DNA of 64,000 bases, taken from NCBI GenBank assembly GCA_002384855.1, contig DGBP01000074.1:75365-139364 (forward strand), written 5' to 3'. A program made the position numbers and the translations under genes. Below the pieces are notes generated by a model. It worked only from the letters and a program-made list of their open reading frames with translations. It was not told the DNA's origin and made no database searches. Below, piece after piece: positions 34,112-42,188 of the stretch (position 1 is its first letter; each line of letters begins with the position of its first letter). This DNA is from Nocardioidaceae bacterium UBA4001 (GTDB lineage: Bacteria > Actinomycetota > Actinomycetes > Propionibacteriales > Nocardioidaceae).

Positions 34112-34117
34112 AGCATA
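34112..34117 (-). promoter_or_regulatory. -10 element (TATGCT) of the coiled-coil gene
   Basis: Minus-strand TATGCT lies 6 nt before GTG 34105. Confidence 0.5.
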
Positions 34118-34134
34118 GAGCCGTCCACCGCCCG

Positions 34135-34797
34135 CTACTCGGGCTCGTCGAGACCTTGCTCGATGGCGTACCGCACCAGCTGTACCCGGTTGTGCATCTG
34201 CAGCTTGCGCAGCGTGTTCTGCACGTGGTTCTGCACGGTCCGGTGCGAGAGCACCAGACGGTCGGCGATCTGCTTGTAGGACAGGCCCTTCGCCACCAGC
34301 CGCAGCACCTCGGTCTCCCGATCCGTGAGCCGGGGCGTGTCGCTGCGCTCGGTGGTGGGCGTGTCGGAGAGACGGCGGTACTCCCCCAGCACCAGACCCG
34401 CCAGCCCGGGCGTGAAGACGGTGTCACCGCGGGCGACCCGGGTGACCGCATCGACCAGCTCCGGCTTGGAGGCGGACTTCACGAGGTAGCCGGTGGCTCC
34501 GGCCTTCACGGCCTCCAGCACGTCGGTCTGCTCGCCCGAGGCGGAGAGGATCAGCACCCGCACGGTCGGGTCGCCCTGCACCAGCGTCGCGGTCACCTCC
34601 ACGCCGTTGGGCGCGGGGATCTGCAGGTCCAGCACCACGACCCGTGGCCGCGTGGCCTTCGCGCGGGTCAGCGCCTCGGTGCCGGTGGCCGCGGTCGCGA
34701 CCACGCGGAACCCCGCACCCTCGAGGTCGCGAGCGACCGCGTCCCGCCACATCGGATGGTCGTCGACGACCATGACCGTGACCGTGTCCTCGTCCAC
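34135..34797 (-). CDS. NarL/LuxR-family response regulator
   Basis: A 220-residue response regulator. The receiver domain (residues about 6-122) has the acidic pair MVVDDHP, the phosphoacceptor Asp57 in VVLDLQIP, and the conserved Lys in YLVKSAS. The C-terminal LuxR helix-turn-helix (about 150-212) reads LTDRETEVLRLVAKGLSYKQIADRLVLSHRTVQNHVQNTLRKL. The start is GTG 34797 after AGGGAGG. The matching histidine kinase of the MacS type lies 1.3 kb upstream on the same strand, separated by a flavin reductase gene and a cold-shock/DUF1294 gene. Confidence 0.92.
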   Translation of the reverse strand: MDEDTVTVMVVDDHPMWRDAVARDLEGAGFRVVATAATGTEALTRAKATRPRVVVLDLQIPAPNGVEVTATLVQGDPTVRVLILSASGEQTDVLEAVKAGATGYLVKSASKPELVDAVTRVARGDTVFTPGLAGLVLGEYRRLSDTPTTERSDTPRLTDRETEVLRLVAKGLSYKQIADRLVLSHRTVQNHVQNTLRKLQMHNRVQLVRYAIEQGLDEPE

Positions 34798-34826
34798 GCA
34801 GCCTCCCTCGTCCGACCGCACGAACG

Positions 34827-35351
34827 CTAGCGATCCCCGGCGGGCGGCACGTAGCGCCCACGCCGATGGGCCAGCGGCTCCCGCTCCTCGCCGATCTCGA
34901 CGTGCTCCACCTCGGCGTCGACGAGCAGCGACCAGCCCACCTCCCTTTGCTGCCCGGTCACGCGCACCCCGGCCCACGCGCTCGCCCCCAACAGCCGCGG
35001 TCCCCAGTCGGTGTCCTGCCAGGTGCCGAGCCGGAACGGCCCGCCGGGTGCCGGCGCCTGCCCGGCGAACGCCTCGGCGAGGTCGCGGTGCGCCCACTCG
35101 AGAAGCTGTACGACGGCCGTCCCGGTGTCCTCGAACGCCTCCGCGAAGTCCGAGTCGGGATCGACCAAGGCGAGCAGGTGTGACGGCTCCCCGGCCGCGA
35201 CCATCAACGACGACACGGTCAGCCCGGCCCGGTCGTGACCGGTCCCGGTGGTCCACAGCGACACCGTCCCGCCCAGGCGGCCGCGCAGGCGCCGTACCGG
35301 GTCACGCGCGGACTCAGGCTGGGCGAAGGGGTGGTCCGAGTGGATGGTCAT
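34827..35351 (-). CDS. Flavin reductase-like domain protein
   Basis: A 174-residue protein of the flavin reductase-like (FMN-binding split barrel) family. Key segments are GTVSLWTTGTGHDRAGLTVSSLMVAAGEPSHLLALVDPDSD, where the family binds FMN, and GASAWAGVRVTGQQREVGWSLLVDAEVEHVE. Members supply reduced flavin to monooxygenases or bind flavin without a partner; no monooxygenase is nearby. ATG 35351 has TAGGTT 6 nt upstream. It lies between the two-component pair and may form a transcript with the response regulator gene 29 bp downstream. Confidence 0.8.
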   Translation of the reverse strand: MTIHSDHPFAQPESARDPVRRLRGRLGGTVSLWTTGTGHDRAGLTVSSLMVAAGEPSHLLALVDPDSDFAEAFEDTGTAVVQLLEWAHRDLAEAFAGQAPAPGGPFRLGTWQDTDWGPRLLGASAWAGVRVTGQQREVGWSLLVDAEVEHVEIGEEREPLAHRRGRYVPPAGDR

Positions 35352-35357
35352 GCCGCC

Positions 35358-35363
35358 AACCTA
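35358..35363 (-). promoter_or_regulatory. -10 element (TAGGTT) of the flavin reductase gene
   Basis: Minus-strand TAGGTT lies 6 nt before ATG 35351. Confidence 0.5.
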
Positions 35364-35409
35364 CGACGCGGGCGCCGGTCCTACGCCTGGCGGACACACC
35401 GACATCGGG

Positions 35410-35997
35410 TCACCGAAGCCCCGGCATGTCGTAGACGAACCACGTCAGCGCCAGGCAGTTCGAAGCGACGGTTCCCCAGAAGAAGGCGCGAAACGGTTGC
35501 TTCCTCGTCTTGTGCCGGAAGACTCGCCGCGCAACCAAGCCGCCGGGCCATCCACCCACCAGGTCGACAAAATGGAGATTTGCCTCTGGAATCCGCCATG
35601 CGCCCCGCTCCGCAGCGGTCTTGTCGGCGCGGTACATCGCGAACGCAACGAGGCTGAGCCCGCCATACCCGGCCAACAGGGCTGCCGGGAGTTGGTCCAC
35701 AGCTGCAAGTCCCGCCAGGAGGGCGAAGAAGATGGTCGTGGTGGCGATAGCCGTGGTGAGACCCCGGGGAACTGTCCGCATGGTCCGCGCGGGGGCAGCG
35801 TAAAGAACCCGGGAGGCACGAAGCCTGTCCCGCGTATCGCGGTCCGCGGCGTAGGTGACAGCGTCGTTCGCAACAGGTCGTCGCCCGCGAGGGAAGGAGC
35901 TCACATGGACGAACACGCGTGCCCCACCGTCGTTCGGGCTGATGAACCCGAAACCCCTGGAGTCGTTCCACTCGGTCAAGATCCCCTGCTGCCGCAC
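35410..35997 (-). CDS. Cold-shock domain fused to DUF1294 membrane domain
   Basis: A 195-residue fusion. Residues 1-65 are a cold-shock OB fold (GILTEWNDSRGFGFISPNDGGARVFVHVSSF, with the RNP1-like RGFGFI and RNP2-like VFVHV). Residues about 75-195 are DUF1294, with three or four membrane helices and the signature HFVDLVGGWPGGLVARRVFRHKTRKQPFR. The architecture recurs across bacteria but its role is unknown; it would tether a nucleic-acid-binding domain to the membrane. The start is GTG 35997. Codon use is less GC-biased than that of neighbours, which hints at later arrival between the two-component genes. Confidence 0.85.
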   Translation of the reverse strand: MRQQGILTEWNDSRGFGFISPNDGGARVFVHVSSFPRGRRPVANDAVTYAADRDTRDRLRASRVLYAAPARTMRTVPRGLTTAIATTTIFFALLAGLAAVDQLPAALLAGYGGLSLVAFAMYRADKTAAERGAWRIPEANLHFVDLVGGWPGGLVARRVFRHKTRKQPFRAFFWGTVASNCLALTWFVYDMPGLR

Positions 35998-36093
35998 CCG
36001 CTCATTGTGTACCCGGGACCGGACTCTGACCTCGAGAACACCTGCAAATCGCGGAAGTGCATGCCATCTCGCGGGCGCCGGGAAGGCGGAGCC

Positions 36094-37248
36094 TCAGCGG
36101 GGGAAGGCCAGCTCCCACTCGGTGCCCTGACCCGGGCCGGTCGTCAGCGTCGCGGTGCCTCCGAGGTCGCTCACGCGGCCGCGGACGGACTCGCTCACCC
36201 CGAGACGCCCCTCTGCCACGGCCGTCTCGAGCCGACCGGCGGGGATGCCCGGCCCCTCGTCGCGCACGGTCACCACCACCTCCGCGCCGAGGTCCTCCAG
36301 CAGCACCCACGCGGGCGCGTCGGCACCGACATGGCGGTCGACGTTGTCGAGACAGGCACGGACGGCGGCCACGATCTCGGTCACCCGTGCCGCGGGCAGC
36401 TCGACCGGTGTTCCCGGCACGGCGACGGTCACCCGGCTGCCTGCGAGACCCCGAAGCGCCTCGGCCAGGTCGACGGTTCCGGGCCCCGCTCCGTCAGCCC
36501 GCGAGGTCCCTTGAACCAGCCCGCGCAGCGCTACCTCCTGCTCCCCCGCCAGCCGCCCCAGCTCGGCCGCCTCACCGCCGAGCTCGAGGCCGCGCCGCTG
36601 CACGAGCGCGAGCACCTGCAGCACCCCGTCGTGCACCGCACGCGCCAGCCGGGCCCGCTCCGCTGCGGCAGCGGCCTCCCGCTCCGCACGGTCGCGGGCC
36701 GCGCCCATCTCCTTGAGGAGACCGGAGGTGTAGCCGAGCACGGGCCCGCCGATCATCAGCAGGAAGATGTTGCCAAGCACCGGCTGCTCGACGTCGCTGC
36801 GGATCGCGAGGTCGGCCAGCGACACCGCGAGCGAGGCGATGAGGCCGCCGAGCCAGTGCCCGTGGATGCCCCAGGCGAGCACCACCCCCATCACCCAGAA
36901 GCCCGGCAGCGTCGTGTCGAACTCCCCCGCCTTCACCAGCGGTGTCGACAGGACGGCGGCCACGGTGACCACCAGGTCGGTGACGAGCAGTGGGCTGCGG
37001 CGACGGCCGGGCTGGTCGTAGGCCCAGATCGCCACCGCGGTCCAGGCGACGAGCACGCCCAGCACGACGGCCGCCACGAGGGGCCGGTCGAGCTCGTCAC
37101 GCCGCCAGAGGCTCACCGCGATCGCGTTGAGCAGGACGACGACGCGCAGCACCGCCAGCGCGCGATACATCGTGGTCTCGACGGCCTCGGTCGCCTGGTC
37201 GTGGGCGGGGCCGATCCCGAGCGCCCGCGACAGGCTCTCTCGGGGCAT
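36094..37248 (-). CDS. MacS-type sensor histidine kinase
   Basis: A 384-residue kinase of the HisKA_3 (NarL-partner) class. An N-terminal segment of five to six membrane helices (residues about 28-185) is followed by a dimerisation helix with the phosphoacceptor His206 in LARAVHDGVLQVLALVQRRG. The HATPase domain has VRACLDNVDRHV (N-box) and VRDEGPGIP (G1 box). It should phosphorylate the LuxR-type regulator encoded at 34135-34797. The signal is unknown. The gene follows the acyltransferase gene by 3 bp, so transcription may start there. Confidence 0.88.
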   Translation of the reverse strand: MPRESLSRALGIGPAHDQATEAVETTMYRALAVLRVVVLLNAIAVSLWRRDELDRPLVAAVVLGVLVAWTAVAIWAYDQPGRRRSPLLVTDLVVTVAAVLSTPLVKAGEFDTTLPGFWVMGVVLAWGIHGHWLGGLIASLAVSLADLAIRSDVEQPVLGNIFLLMIGGPVLGYTSGLLKEMGAARDRAEREAAAAAERARLARAVHDGVLQVLALVQRRGLELGGEAAELGRLAGEQEVALRGLVQGTSRADGAGPGTVDLAEALRGLAGSRVTVAVPGTPVELPAARVTEIVAAVRACLDNVDRHVGADAPAWVLLEDLGAEVVVTVRDEGPGIPAGRLETAVAEGRLGVSESVRGRVSDLGGTATLTTGPGQGTEWELAFPR

Positions 37249-37251
37249 GCG

Positions 37252-38022
37252 TCAGGACGCTTTGAGCTCGGGACTCTCCGGGTCGCCCGGCGTCCCGTCC
37301 TCGGCGGTCCTGGCCCTGGCCTCGGCGGCCGCCCTGCGTGCGGTCTCCTTGTCGAGTACCTTGGCCTTGCTGGCGTACATGTCGACGTACTCCTGGCCCG
37401 ACAGCTGCATGATCTCGTACATGATCTCGTCGGTGATCGAGCGCAGGATGTAGCGGTCGTTCTCCAGGCCCTCGTAGCGGGAGAAGTCCAGCGGCTTGCC
37501 GAAGCGCACCAGCGGGCGGGTGAACGAACCGAACTTCTTGCCGGGGGGTGCGACGACGTCGGTGCCGACGACCGCGATCGGGATGACCGGGACCTTCATC
37601 TCCAGGGCGAGCCGGGCGACGCCGGTCTTGCCGCGGTAGAGCCGACCGTCGTGGGAGCGGGTCCCCTCGGGGTAGATGCCGAACAGCTCGCCGGCGTCGA
37701 GGACCTTCTTCGCCGACATCAGCGCCCCCTCGGCAGCGGACCCGCTGGAGCGGTCGATCGGCACCTGGCCGGCGCCGGAGAAGAACCGCTTCTGCAGCCA
37801 GCCCTTGATGCCCGGGGTGGTGAAGTACTCCGCCTTGGCGACGAACGTGACCCGCCGGGTCAGCGTCAGCGGCATGAACAGCCAGTCGGCGTAGGACAGG
37901 TGGTTGCTGGCGAGGATGGCCGGACCCTCCTCGGGGACGTTCTCGGCGCCCTCCACACGCGGCCGGAAGACCATGCGCAGCAACGGGCCGAGCAGCACCC
38001 ATTTGAGCAGCCAGTAGAACAC
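37252..38022 (-). CDS. plsC: 1-acyl-sn-glycerol-3-phosphate acyltransferase
   Basis: A 256-residue PlsC-family acyltransferase transferring an acyl chain to lysophosphatidate-type acceptors at the membrane. The NHLSYADWL motif gives the catalytic His-X4-Asp, and IYPEGTRSHDG is the acceptor-binding motif. An N-terminal hydrophobic stretch (FYWLLKWVLLGPLL) would anchor it. It is the counterpart of Rv2182c, judged by its neighbours. A near-perfect AGGAGG lies 7 nt before GTG 38022. The C-terminal 40 residues are charged. It diverges from the lipase gene. Confidence 0.9.
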   Translation of the reverse strand: MFYWLLKWVLLGPLLRMVFRPRVEGAENVPEEGPAILASNHLSYADWLFMPLTLTRRVTFVAKAEYFTTPGIKGWLQKRFFSGAGQVPIDRSSGSAAEGALMSAKKVLDAGELFGIYPEGTRSHDGRLYRGKTGVARLALEMKVPVIPIAVVGTDVVAPPGKKFGSFTRPLVRFGKPLDFSRYEGLENDRYILRSITDEIMYEIMQLSGQEYVDMYASKAKVLDKETARRAAAEARARTAEDGTPGDPESPELKAS

Positions 38023-38147
38023 CCGTGAACCTCCTGTCGTGGGGCCTAACCCTAGCCCCGTTTCCGGGGGCGTGCGACGATGAGTTGGAGTTGTCCGCGG
38101 GCGGGTCTCGCGGACGCCGTACGTCCCTCGCACCCCTGGAGTGCCCC

Positions 38148-38918
38148 GTGTCCGTCGACCCACACGCAGAGCCGTTCCACGCCACCGGCGAGCCCGACGA
38201 GCAGGGCCGCCGCGTCGGCGTCCTGCTCAGCCACGGTTTCACCGGATCGCCCGCGTCGATGGTGCCCTGGGGCAGGCACCTCGCCGCGCACGGCTTCGGT
38301 GTCGCGGTGCCCCGGCTGCCCGGGCACGGCACGTCGTGGCAGGAGATGAACCGGACGAGCTACGAGGACTGGTACGGCGAGCTCGAGCGCGCCTTCGAGA
38401 AGCTGAAGGCCGAGCACGACCACGTCGTGGTCGGTGGCCTGTCGATGGGGGGTGGGCTGGTGCTGCGCCTGGCCGCCCGCAAGGGTCGCGAGGTCGCGGG
38501 CGTGATGCTGGTCAACGCCGCCGTCGCGTCGAACAACAAGCAGCTGCTCGCCGTGCCCCTGCTCAAGCGGGTGCTCCCCTCGATGCCGGGCATCGGCAAC
38601 GACATCAAGAAGTCCGGGCAGGACGAGCACGGCTACGACCGCATCCCGCTCAAGGCGCTCGGCTCGATGCTGGCCGGCTGGAAGGCGGTGCGTGAGGAGC
38701 TCGCGCAGGTGACCCAGCCGATCGTGCACTTCCGGTCGTCCGAGGACCACGTCGTGGACCCCTCGTCGTCGCGGATCATCGCGAGCAAGGTCTCCTCCCG
38801 CGTGGTCGAGGAGCGCATCCTGGAGAACAGCTACCACGTGGCGACCCTCGACAACGATGCACCGGTGATCTTCGAGGAGTCCGTCGAGTTCGTCCGCCGC
38901 GTCACGTCGGAGACGTGA
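38148..38918 (+). CDS. Alpha/beta hydrolase, monoacylglycerol lipase/esterase type
   Basis: A 256-residue serine hydrolase. GVLLSHGFTGSPASMVPWG provides the oxyanion hole, VVGGLSMGGGLVLRLA the nucleophile elbow (GLSMG), SEDHVVDP the acidic residue and NSYHVATLDND the catalytic His. It resembles bacterial carboxylesterases and monoglyceride lipases, cytoplasmic or membrane-associated, and no signal peptide is seen. GTG 38148 with GGAG 7 nt upstream is preferred to an earlier in-frame start. The pairing with a divergent acyltransferase gene suggests glycerolipid turnover. Confidence 0.88.
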   Translation: MSVDPHAEPFHATGEPDEQGRRVGVLLSHGFTGSPASMVPWGRHLAAHGFGVAVPRLPGHGTSWQEMNRTSYEDWYGELERAFEKLKAEHDHVVVGGLSMGGGLVLRLAARKGREVAGVMLVNAAVASNNKQLLAVPLLKRVLPSMPGIGNDIKKSGQDEHGYDRIPLKALGSMLAGWKAVREELAQVTQPIVHFRSSEDHVVDPSSSRIIASKVSSRVVEERILENSYHVATLDNDAPVIFEESVEFVRRVTSET

Positions 38919-38925
38919 CCACACC

Positions 38926-39420
38926 ATGACTCCTGTGCCCCAGGACCCCGAGGACCCCCGCGACCGGGGGCCCGGCGACCACGGACGGCGGCTCGACGAG
39001 GACGCCGCCTGGCGTGCGATCGTCGAGAACTACGGCGAGCCCGCGCTCGGCCCGGACCCCGAGCCGCCGGCGCCCGAGCCGGAGCCGGAGCGGCCCACAC
39101 CGCAGGACGAGCGCCTCCGTGGTCTCTTCCAGCCGTCGTGGAGCGATCCGCTGGAGACCGAGGCGACCTGGGAGGACGAGGGCCACTTCGTGCCGCCCAC
39201 CCCTCCGCCGGTGGTCGCTCGCGACCCCCGCCGCAGGGCCGCGTGGATCGGGCTGTTCGGCTCCCCCACCTTCATGCTGATCGCGGTCGTCCTCGGCTGG
39301 AACCTTGCCGACTGGTTCATGCTCGGCCTGGCCGGTGCGTTCGCCGGAGGCTTCATCTACCTCGTCGCGACCATGCAGAACCGGCGTCCCGGAGACGGCG
39401 GCGACGGCGCGGTCGTCTAG
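38926..39420 (+). CDS. Conserved membrane protein with acidic Pro-rich N-terminus
   Basis: A 164-residue protein. Residues 1-105 are hydrophilic, Pro/Glu/Asp-rich and probably disordered, with a short conserved-looking block DEDAAWRAIVENYGEPA. Two membrane helices follow (about 108-125 and 130-150), and a short polar tail ends the protein. It starts 7 bp after the lipase stop codon and is likely cotranscribed. Similar proteins accompany the same lipase in other actinobacteria as I recall, but no function is established. Confidence 0.65.
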   Translation: MTPVPQDPEDPRDRGPGDHGRRLDEDAAWRAIVENYGEPALGPDPEPPAPEPEPERPTPQDERLRGLFQPSWSDPLETEATWEDEGHFVPPTPPPVVARDPRRRAAWIGLFGSPTFMLIAVVLGWNLADWFMLGLAGAFAGGFIYLVATMQNRRPGDGGDGAVV

Positions 39421-39478
39421 GAGACTGCGCCGGGCGTCGACGCGACCGAGCAGACCACGGTCGAGACGGGGGCCGCAC

Positions 39479-39808
39479 TCAGTCTGAGCAGTCGACCGCG
39501 ACTGCAAGAGCGGCGCAGATCTCCCGCATCCGGGCCTCGGACACACGTCCGAGTCGTTCGACGAGAATCGCGATCGAGACACTTTCGACGGAGTCGAGGT
39601 TGACTGCCGAGCGACGAGGCACCGGGTGGTCGCCGGGCTCGAGGAGGACTTCGCTCGCAAGGCCTCGGACAGTGGTGGTGCAGGGGGCGATGAGCGCGCG
39701 ACGATGGCGGGGGATGACTGCATTGCGAGAGAGGACGACAACAGGCCTCCGCCCGATCTCCGCCATCTCGCACCACCACACCTCCCCGCGTGCGGGGAGG
39801 TCCGTCAT
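39479..39808 (-). CDS. mazF: MazF/PemK-type mRNA endoribonuclease toxin
   Basis: A 109-residue toxin of the MazF family. RGEVWWCEMAEIGRRPVVVLSRN is the standard first hairpin with the conserved Arg-Pro-Val-Val, and LIAPCTTTVRG plus SAVNLDSVESV form the later strands. It should cleave single-stranded mRNA at a short motif. ATG 39808 overlaps the antitoxin stop codon in ATGA, so translation is coupled. The reading frame is complete, so the module appears functional, in contrast to the broken VapC module at 19.4 kb. Confidence 0.85.
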   Translation of the reverse strand: MTDLPARGEVWWCEMAEIGRRPVVVLSRNAVIPRHRRALIAPCTTTVRGLASEVLLEPGDHPVPRRSAVNLDSVESVSIAILVERLGRVSEARMREICAALAVAVDCSD

Positions 39809-40038
39809 GACGTCGCTACCGCTCGTCTGAAGGACGCCAGGTCTCCCCACTCGTCCGGCTCGTCGAGCGGGTGCGCGTCGTACGCGGCGTAGCTGGCGTC
39901 GACTTCGGCCGAGCGATGGCGAGCCAGCAACGCAGCGAGGGCTTCGTCGACAAGCGCGGAGTCAGGCTTCCCGGACGCCCTGCGTGCGCTCTCGAGGAGT
40001 TCCGCGTCGACCGTCGTGCTCAGGCGTGTGCGACCCAT
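39805..40038 (-). CDS. Ribbon-helix-helix antitoxin (MazE-like)
   Basis: A 77-residue antitoxin. The N-terminus MGRTRLSTTVDAELLESARRASG is a ribbon-helix-helix DNA-binding domain, followed by ALVDEALAALLARHRSAEVD and an acidic C-terminal tail (DAHPLDEPDEWGDLASF) that would neutralise the toxin. The start may be ATG 40038 or TTG 40056, and the upstream direct repeats overlap both. It precedes and is coupled to the mazF gene. Confidence 0.8.
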   Translation of the reverse strand: MGRTRLSTTVDAELLESARRASGKPDSALVDEALAALLARHRSAEVDASYAAYDAHPLDEPDEWGDLASFRRAVATS

Positions 40039-40056
40039 GCCACAATCATGCCACAA
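40036..40056 (-). promoter_or_regulatory. Tandem 10-bp direct repeat, candidate antitoxin operator
   Basis: CATGCCACAA occurs at 40036-40045 and again at 40047-40056 (plus strand), an 11-bp period equal to one helical turn. The repeats cover the antitoxin start codon, as expected for an autoregulatory ribbon-helix-helix site. Confidence 0.5.
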
Positions 40057-40057
40057 A

Positions 40058-40438
40058 CTAGGTGTCCGGCCAGTCCTCGTCGAGATCGATCTTCTCGACC
40101 GGGCCCTTCCGACGCGCGCTGTCCTCGGGGGCCGAGGCCATCGCGAGGCTCAGCGCCTGGAACAACGACGACGCCGCGGACGTGAGGTGCTGACGGACCT
40201 CGGGACTGGTCGCGCGAACGGCGCTGATCCCTCGGCAGATCGGGCAGTAGGAGCAGTCCTTGCCCCCGGTGGCGATGTGCTCGTTGACGTCGTCGAGCAG
40301 GGAGGAGGCCCCCGCAGCGGCACCGGCCGCCGCATCGGCGTACTCCCCGCCACTCTCCTTCGCCCAGCCCTGCAGCGCCGCGAACAGCTTCGCGGCCTCC
40401 TCGGCGACGCTGCCGACCGGCTTACGCTCCTCGCTCAC
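40058..40438 (-). CDS. Rv2183c-like (DUF5304-type) protein
   Basis: A 126-residue soluble protein. A helical N-terminus (SVAEEAAKLFAALQGWAKE) leads to an Ala-rich stretch and then a two-cysteine motif (GKDCSYCPICRGISAVRA) that could bind a metal. Its place directly after the ArsA-like ATPase gene is the same as that of Rv2183c; the family is of unknown function and I believe it corresponds to DUF5304. The start GTG 40438 overlaps the ATPase stop codon (GTGA), so it is translationally coupled and likely works with the ATPase. Confidence 0.7.
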   Translation of the reverse strand: MSEERKPVGSVAEEAAKLFAALQGWAKESGGEYADAAAGAAAGASSLLDDVNEHIATGGKDCSYCPICRGISAVRATSPEVRQHLTSAASSLFQALSLAMASAPEDSARRKGPVEKIDLDEDWPDT

Positions 40439-41610
40439 TCGTCCTCCTCCGCCGCCGCGAACCGGATCATCAGCGAGCCGTCCTCGACACGCGCGCCGGC
40501 CACGCGCTCGCGACGCAGCGCCACCGGGAGTGAGAAGAGCCTGCGGTAGGACCCCACCGTCACGACGAGCTCGTCGCCGTGGCGGGCCAGGTCGACGTCG
40601 TCCCGGGCCGCGAACGGTAGCGCCATGGTCAGCACCGACCCGGCGGCCGTCCTGGTGATCGTCATCGGGTCGTCGCCCTCGGGCACCGCGAACGGGTCGT
40701 CGGCGCCGTACACCTCGCTGGCGAAGGCGCCGAGCTCGCCGACGCCGATCGGCTCGGAGGGACGGTACGGCGACCTCCACACCGGCATGTGCGCGAAGGA
40801 CTGCTCGACCTCCTTCATCACCCGCTGCTGCGCCTCGACCCACTGCGCGCGCCAGGCGTCGGAGCCGGCCTCGGGAAAGATCCGGTTCGCCACCACGCCA
40901 TCGACGCGGTAGCCGAACAGCGACAGGGTGGTCAGGGACCGTCGCGCCTCGGCGACCACGACCGTCTCCGGGGTGAGCACGAGCCGCACCGTCGCCTCCG
41001 GACCGGTGAGCAGCTCGTGGACCTCCTCGAGGTCACGGTGCAGGCGGTTCACCGCGTCGAAGACGCTGCCGCGCGGCATCGGCACGCCGGTGGCCCGGCT
41101 GAGAACCGGCTTCAGGGTCTGGACGAAACGCCGCTGGGCCGGTAGGACGCGGTCCATGTACCACCCGAGCGCCTCGGGGAGGGCGAGCAGACGGAGCGTC
41201 TCGGCGGTCGGCGCGCAGTCCACGACGATCACGTCCCACGCCCCCGATCGGGCATGTGCACGCAGCTCGAGCAGCGCGAGGACCTCCTCGGCGCCCGGCA
41301 GCACGGTCAGCTCCTCGGCGGCGATCCGGTCCACCCCGACCGCGTCGAGCACCGACAGGAGGTAGCCCTGGACCTCTGCCCACGACTCCTCGAAGCGTCG
41401 CTGTGCGTCCACCTGCTGCACGAACAGCTGCGGGGCGACCTCGGTGGGCTCGCTGCCGATGGGCTCGGCGAAGGCGTCGCTCAGCGAGTGTGCCGCGTCG
41501 GTGGACAGCACGAGGGTGCGCGCCCCTCGCTCAGCGGCGAGGGTCGCCGTACCGGCCGCGGCGGTGGTCTTGCCGACGCCGCCCTTGCCGGTGAAGAGGA
41601 TCGTGCGCAC
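40435..41610 (-). CDS. ArsA/GET3-like ATPase
   Basis: A 391-residue ATPase of the ArsA/GET3 group, counterpart of Rv2184c. The deviant Walker A TILFTGKGGVGKTT is at the N-terminus, switch I is LVLSTDAAHSLSDAF and switch II VIVVDCAPTAETLRLL. The C-terminal 100 residues form an additional beta-rich domain. No arsenite-pump gene is near, so arsenic transport is unlikely; the linkage with SRPBCC and Rv2183c-like genes suggests handling of a hydrophobic or envelope component. GTG 41610 begins 2 nt after the SRPBCC stop codon. Confidence 0.85.
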   Translation of the reverse strand: MRTILFTGKGGVGKTTAAAGTATLAAERGARTLVLSTDAAHSLSDAFAEPIGSEPTEVAPQLFVQQVDAQRRFEESWAEVQGYLLSVLDAVGVDRIAAEELTVLPGAEEVLALLELRAHARSGAWDVIVVDCAPTAETLRLLALPEALGWYMDRVLPAQRRFVQTLKPVLSRATGVPMPRGSVFDAVNRLHRDLEEVHELLTGPEATVRLVLTPETVVVAEARRSLTTLSLFGYRVDGVVANRIFPEAGSDAWRAQWVEAQQRVMKEVEQSFAHMPVWRSPYRPSEPIGVGELGAFASEVYGADDPFAVPEGDDPMTITRTAAGSVLTMALPFAARDDVDLARHGDELVVTVGSYRRLFSLPVALRRERVAGARVEDGSLMIRFAAAEEDE

Positions 41611-41612
41611 GC

Positions 41613-42053
41613 TCAGGAGAGGGACTCGACGCGCTTCTTCAGGCCCTTGAGCGCGGTGTCGATGATGACCTTCTCGGCCTTGCGCTTGAGCATGCCGATC
41701 ATCGGGATCGAGATGTCGACCGCGAGGCGGTACGTCACCTCGGTGCTGCCGTCGCCGCGGTCCTCGAGCTCGTAGGTGCCGTCCATGGCCTTGAGCATCT
41801 TGCCCTCGGCGAGGGTCCAGTCGACGGAGCGGTCCCCGTTCCAGTCGTAGGCGAGCGTGTACTGGTCCTTGATCGGGCTGGCGTCGAGCTCGAAGTAGAC
41901 CTTCTTCGCGCGCCCGCCGGAGCCGGGCACCACGACCTCGGCCTTCTTCACGCCCTGGGCCCACTGCGGGTAGGCCTCGAAGTCGCCGATCACGGCCATG
42001 ACCTCGGCCGGTGCGGCGTCGACGACGATGCTGGAGGTCGTTTGTTCAGCCAT
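41613..42053 (-). CDS. SRPBCC (polyketide cyclase-like) lipid-binding protein
   Basis: A 146-residue START/SRPBCC-fold protein, counterpart of Rv2185c. It opens TTSSIVVDAAPAEVMAVIGDFEAYPQWAQGVKKAEVV, a classic SRPBCC pattern, and ends in the long C-terminal helix (KAEKVIIDTALKGLKKRVE) that closes the hydrophobic cavity. It probably binds a lipid or aromatic ligand. It is the first gene of the SRPBCC-ArsA-Rv2183c-like operon and diverges from fadD, suggesting a link to acyl-lipid metabolism. ATG 42053 is chosen over an upstream in-frame start inside the divergent region. Confidence 0.85.
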   Translation of the reverse strand: MAEQTTSSIVVDAAPAEVMAVIGDFEAYPQWAQGVKKAEVVVPGSGGRAKKVYFELDASPIKDQYTLAYDWNGDRSVDWTLAEGKMLKAMDGTYELEDRGDGSTEVTYRLAVDISIPMIGMLKRKAEKVIIDTALKGLKKRVESLS

Positions 42054-42176
42054 GGTCTGCGCGTACCCCTTAGTCCGGTCTACCTGTCGGGGAGCGTACC
42101 GGATGGGCTCCTCACCGAGTCGCCCACCGAGGTCGTCGTACTCCCCCACTCGCGACCTGGTCCGGACAGACCGCGG

Positions 42177-42182
42177 TAGCGT
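42177..42182 (+). promoter_or_regulatory. -10 element (TAGCGT) upstream of fadD
   Basis: TAGCGT lies 6 nt before GTG 42189, which opens a short ORF in a different frame from fadD. Confidence 0.45.
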
Positions 42183-42188
42183 TCGGCT

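Noticed and set aside
35248..38028. 926-codon plus-strand frame across the flavin reductase, cold-shock, kinase and acyltransferase genes
   Set aside because: Although very long, it lies opposite four genes with clear domains and its composition (H, R, G, D) is that of a shadow frame.
40435..41610. Arsenite pump ATPase forming an ars operon with the ArsC-like gene at the left edge
   Set aside because: The ArsA-like ATPase sits in the conserved Rv2183c-Rv2185c arrangement, 40 kb from ArsC, with no ArsB or ArsR.
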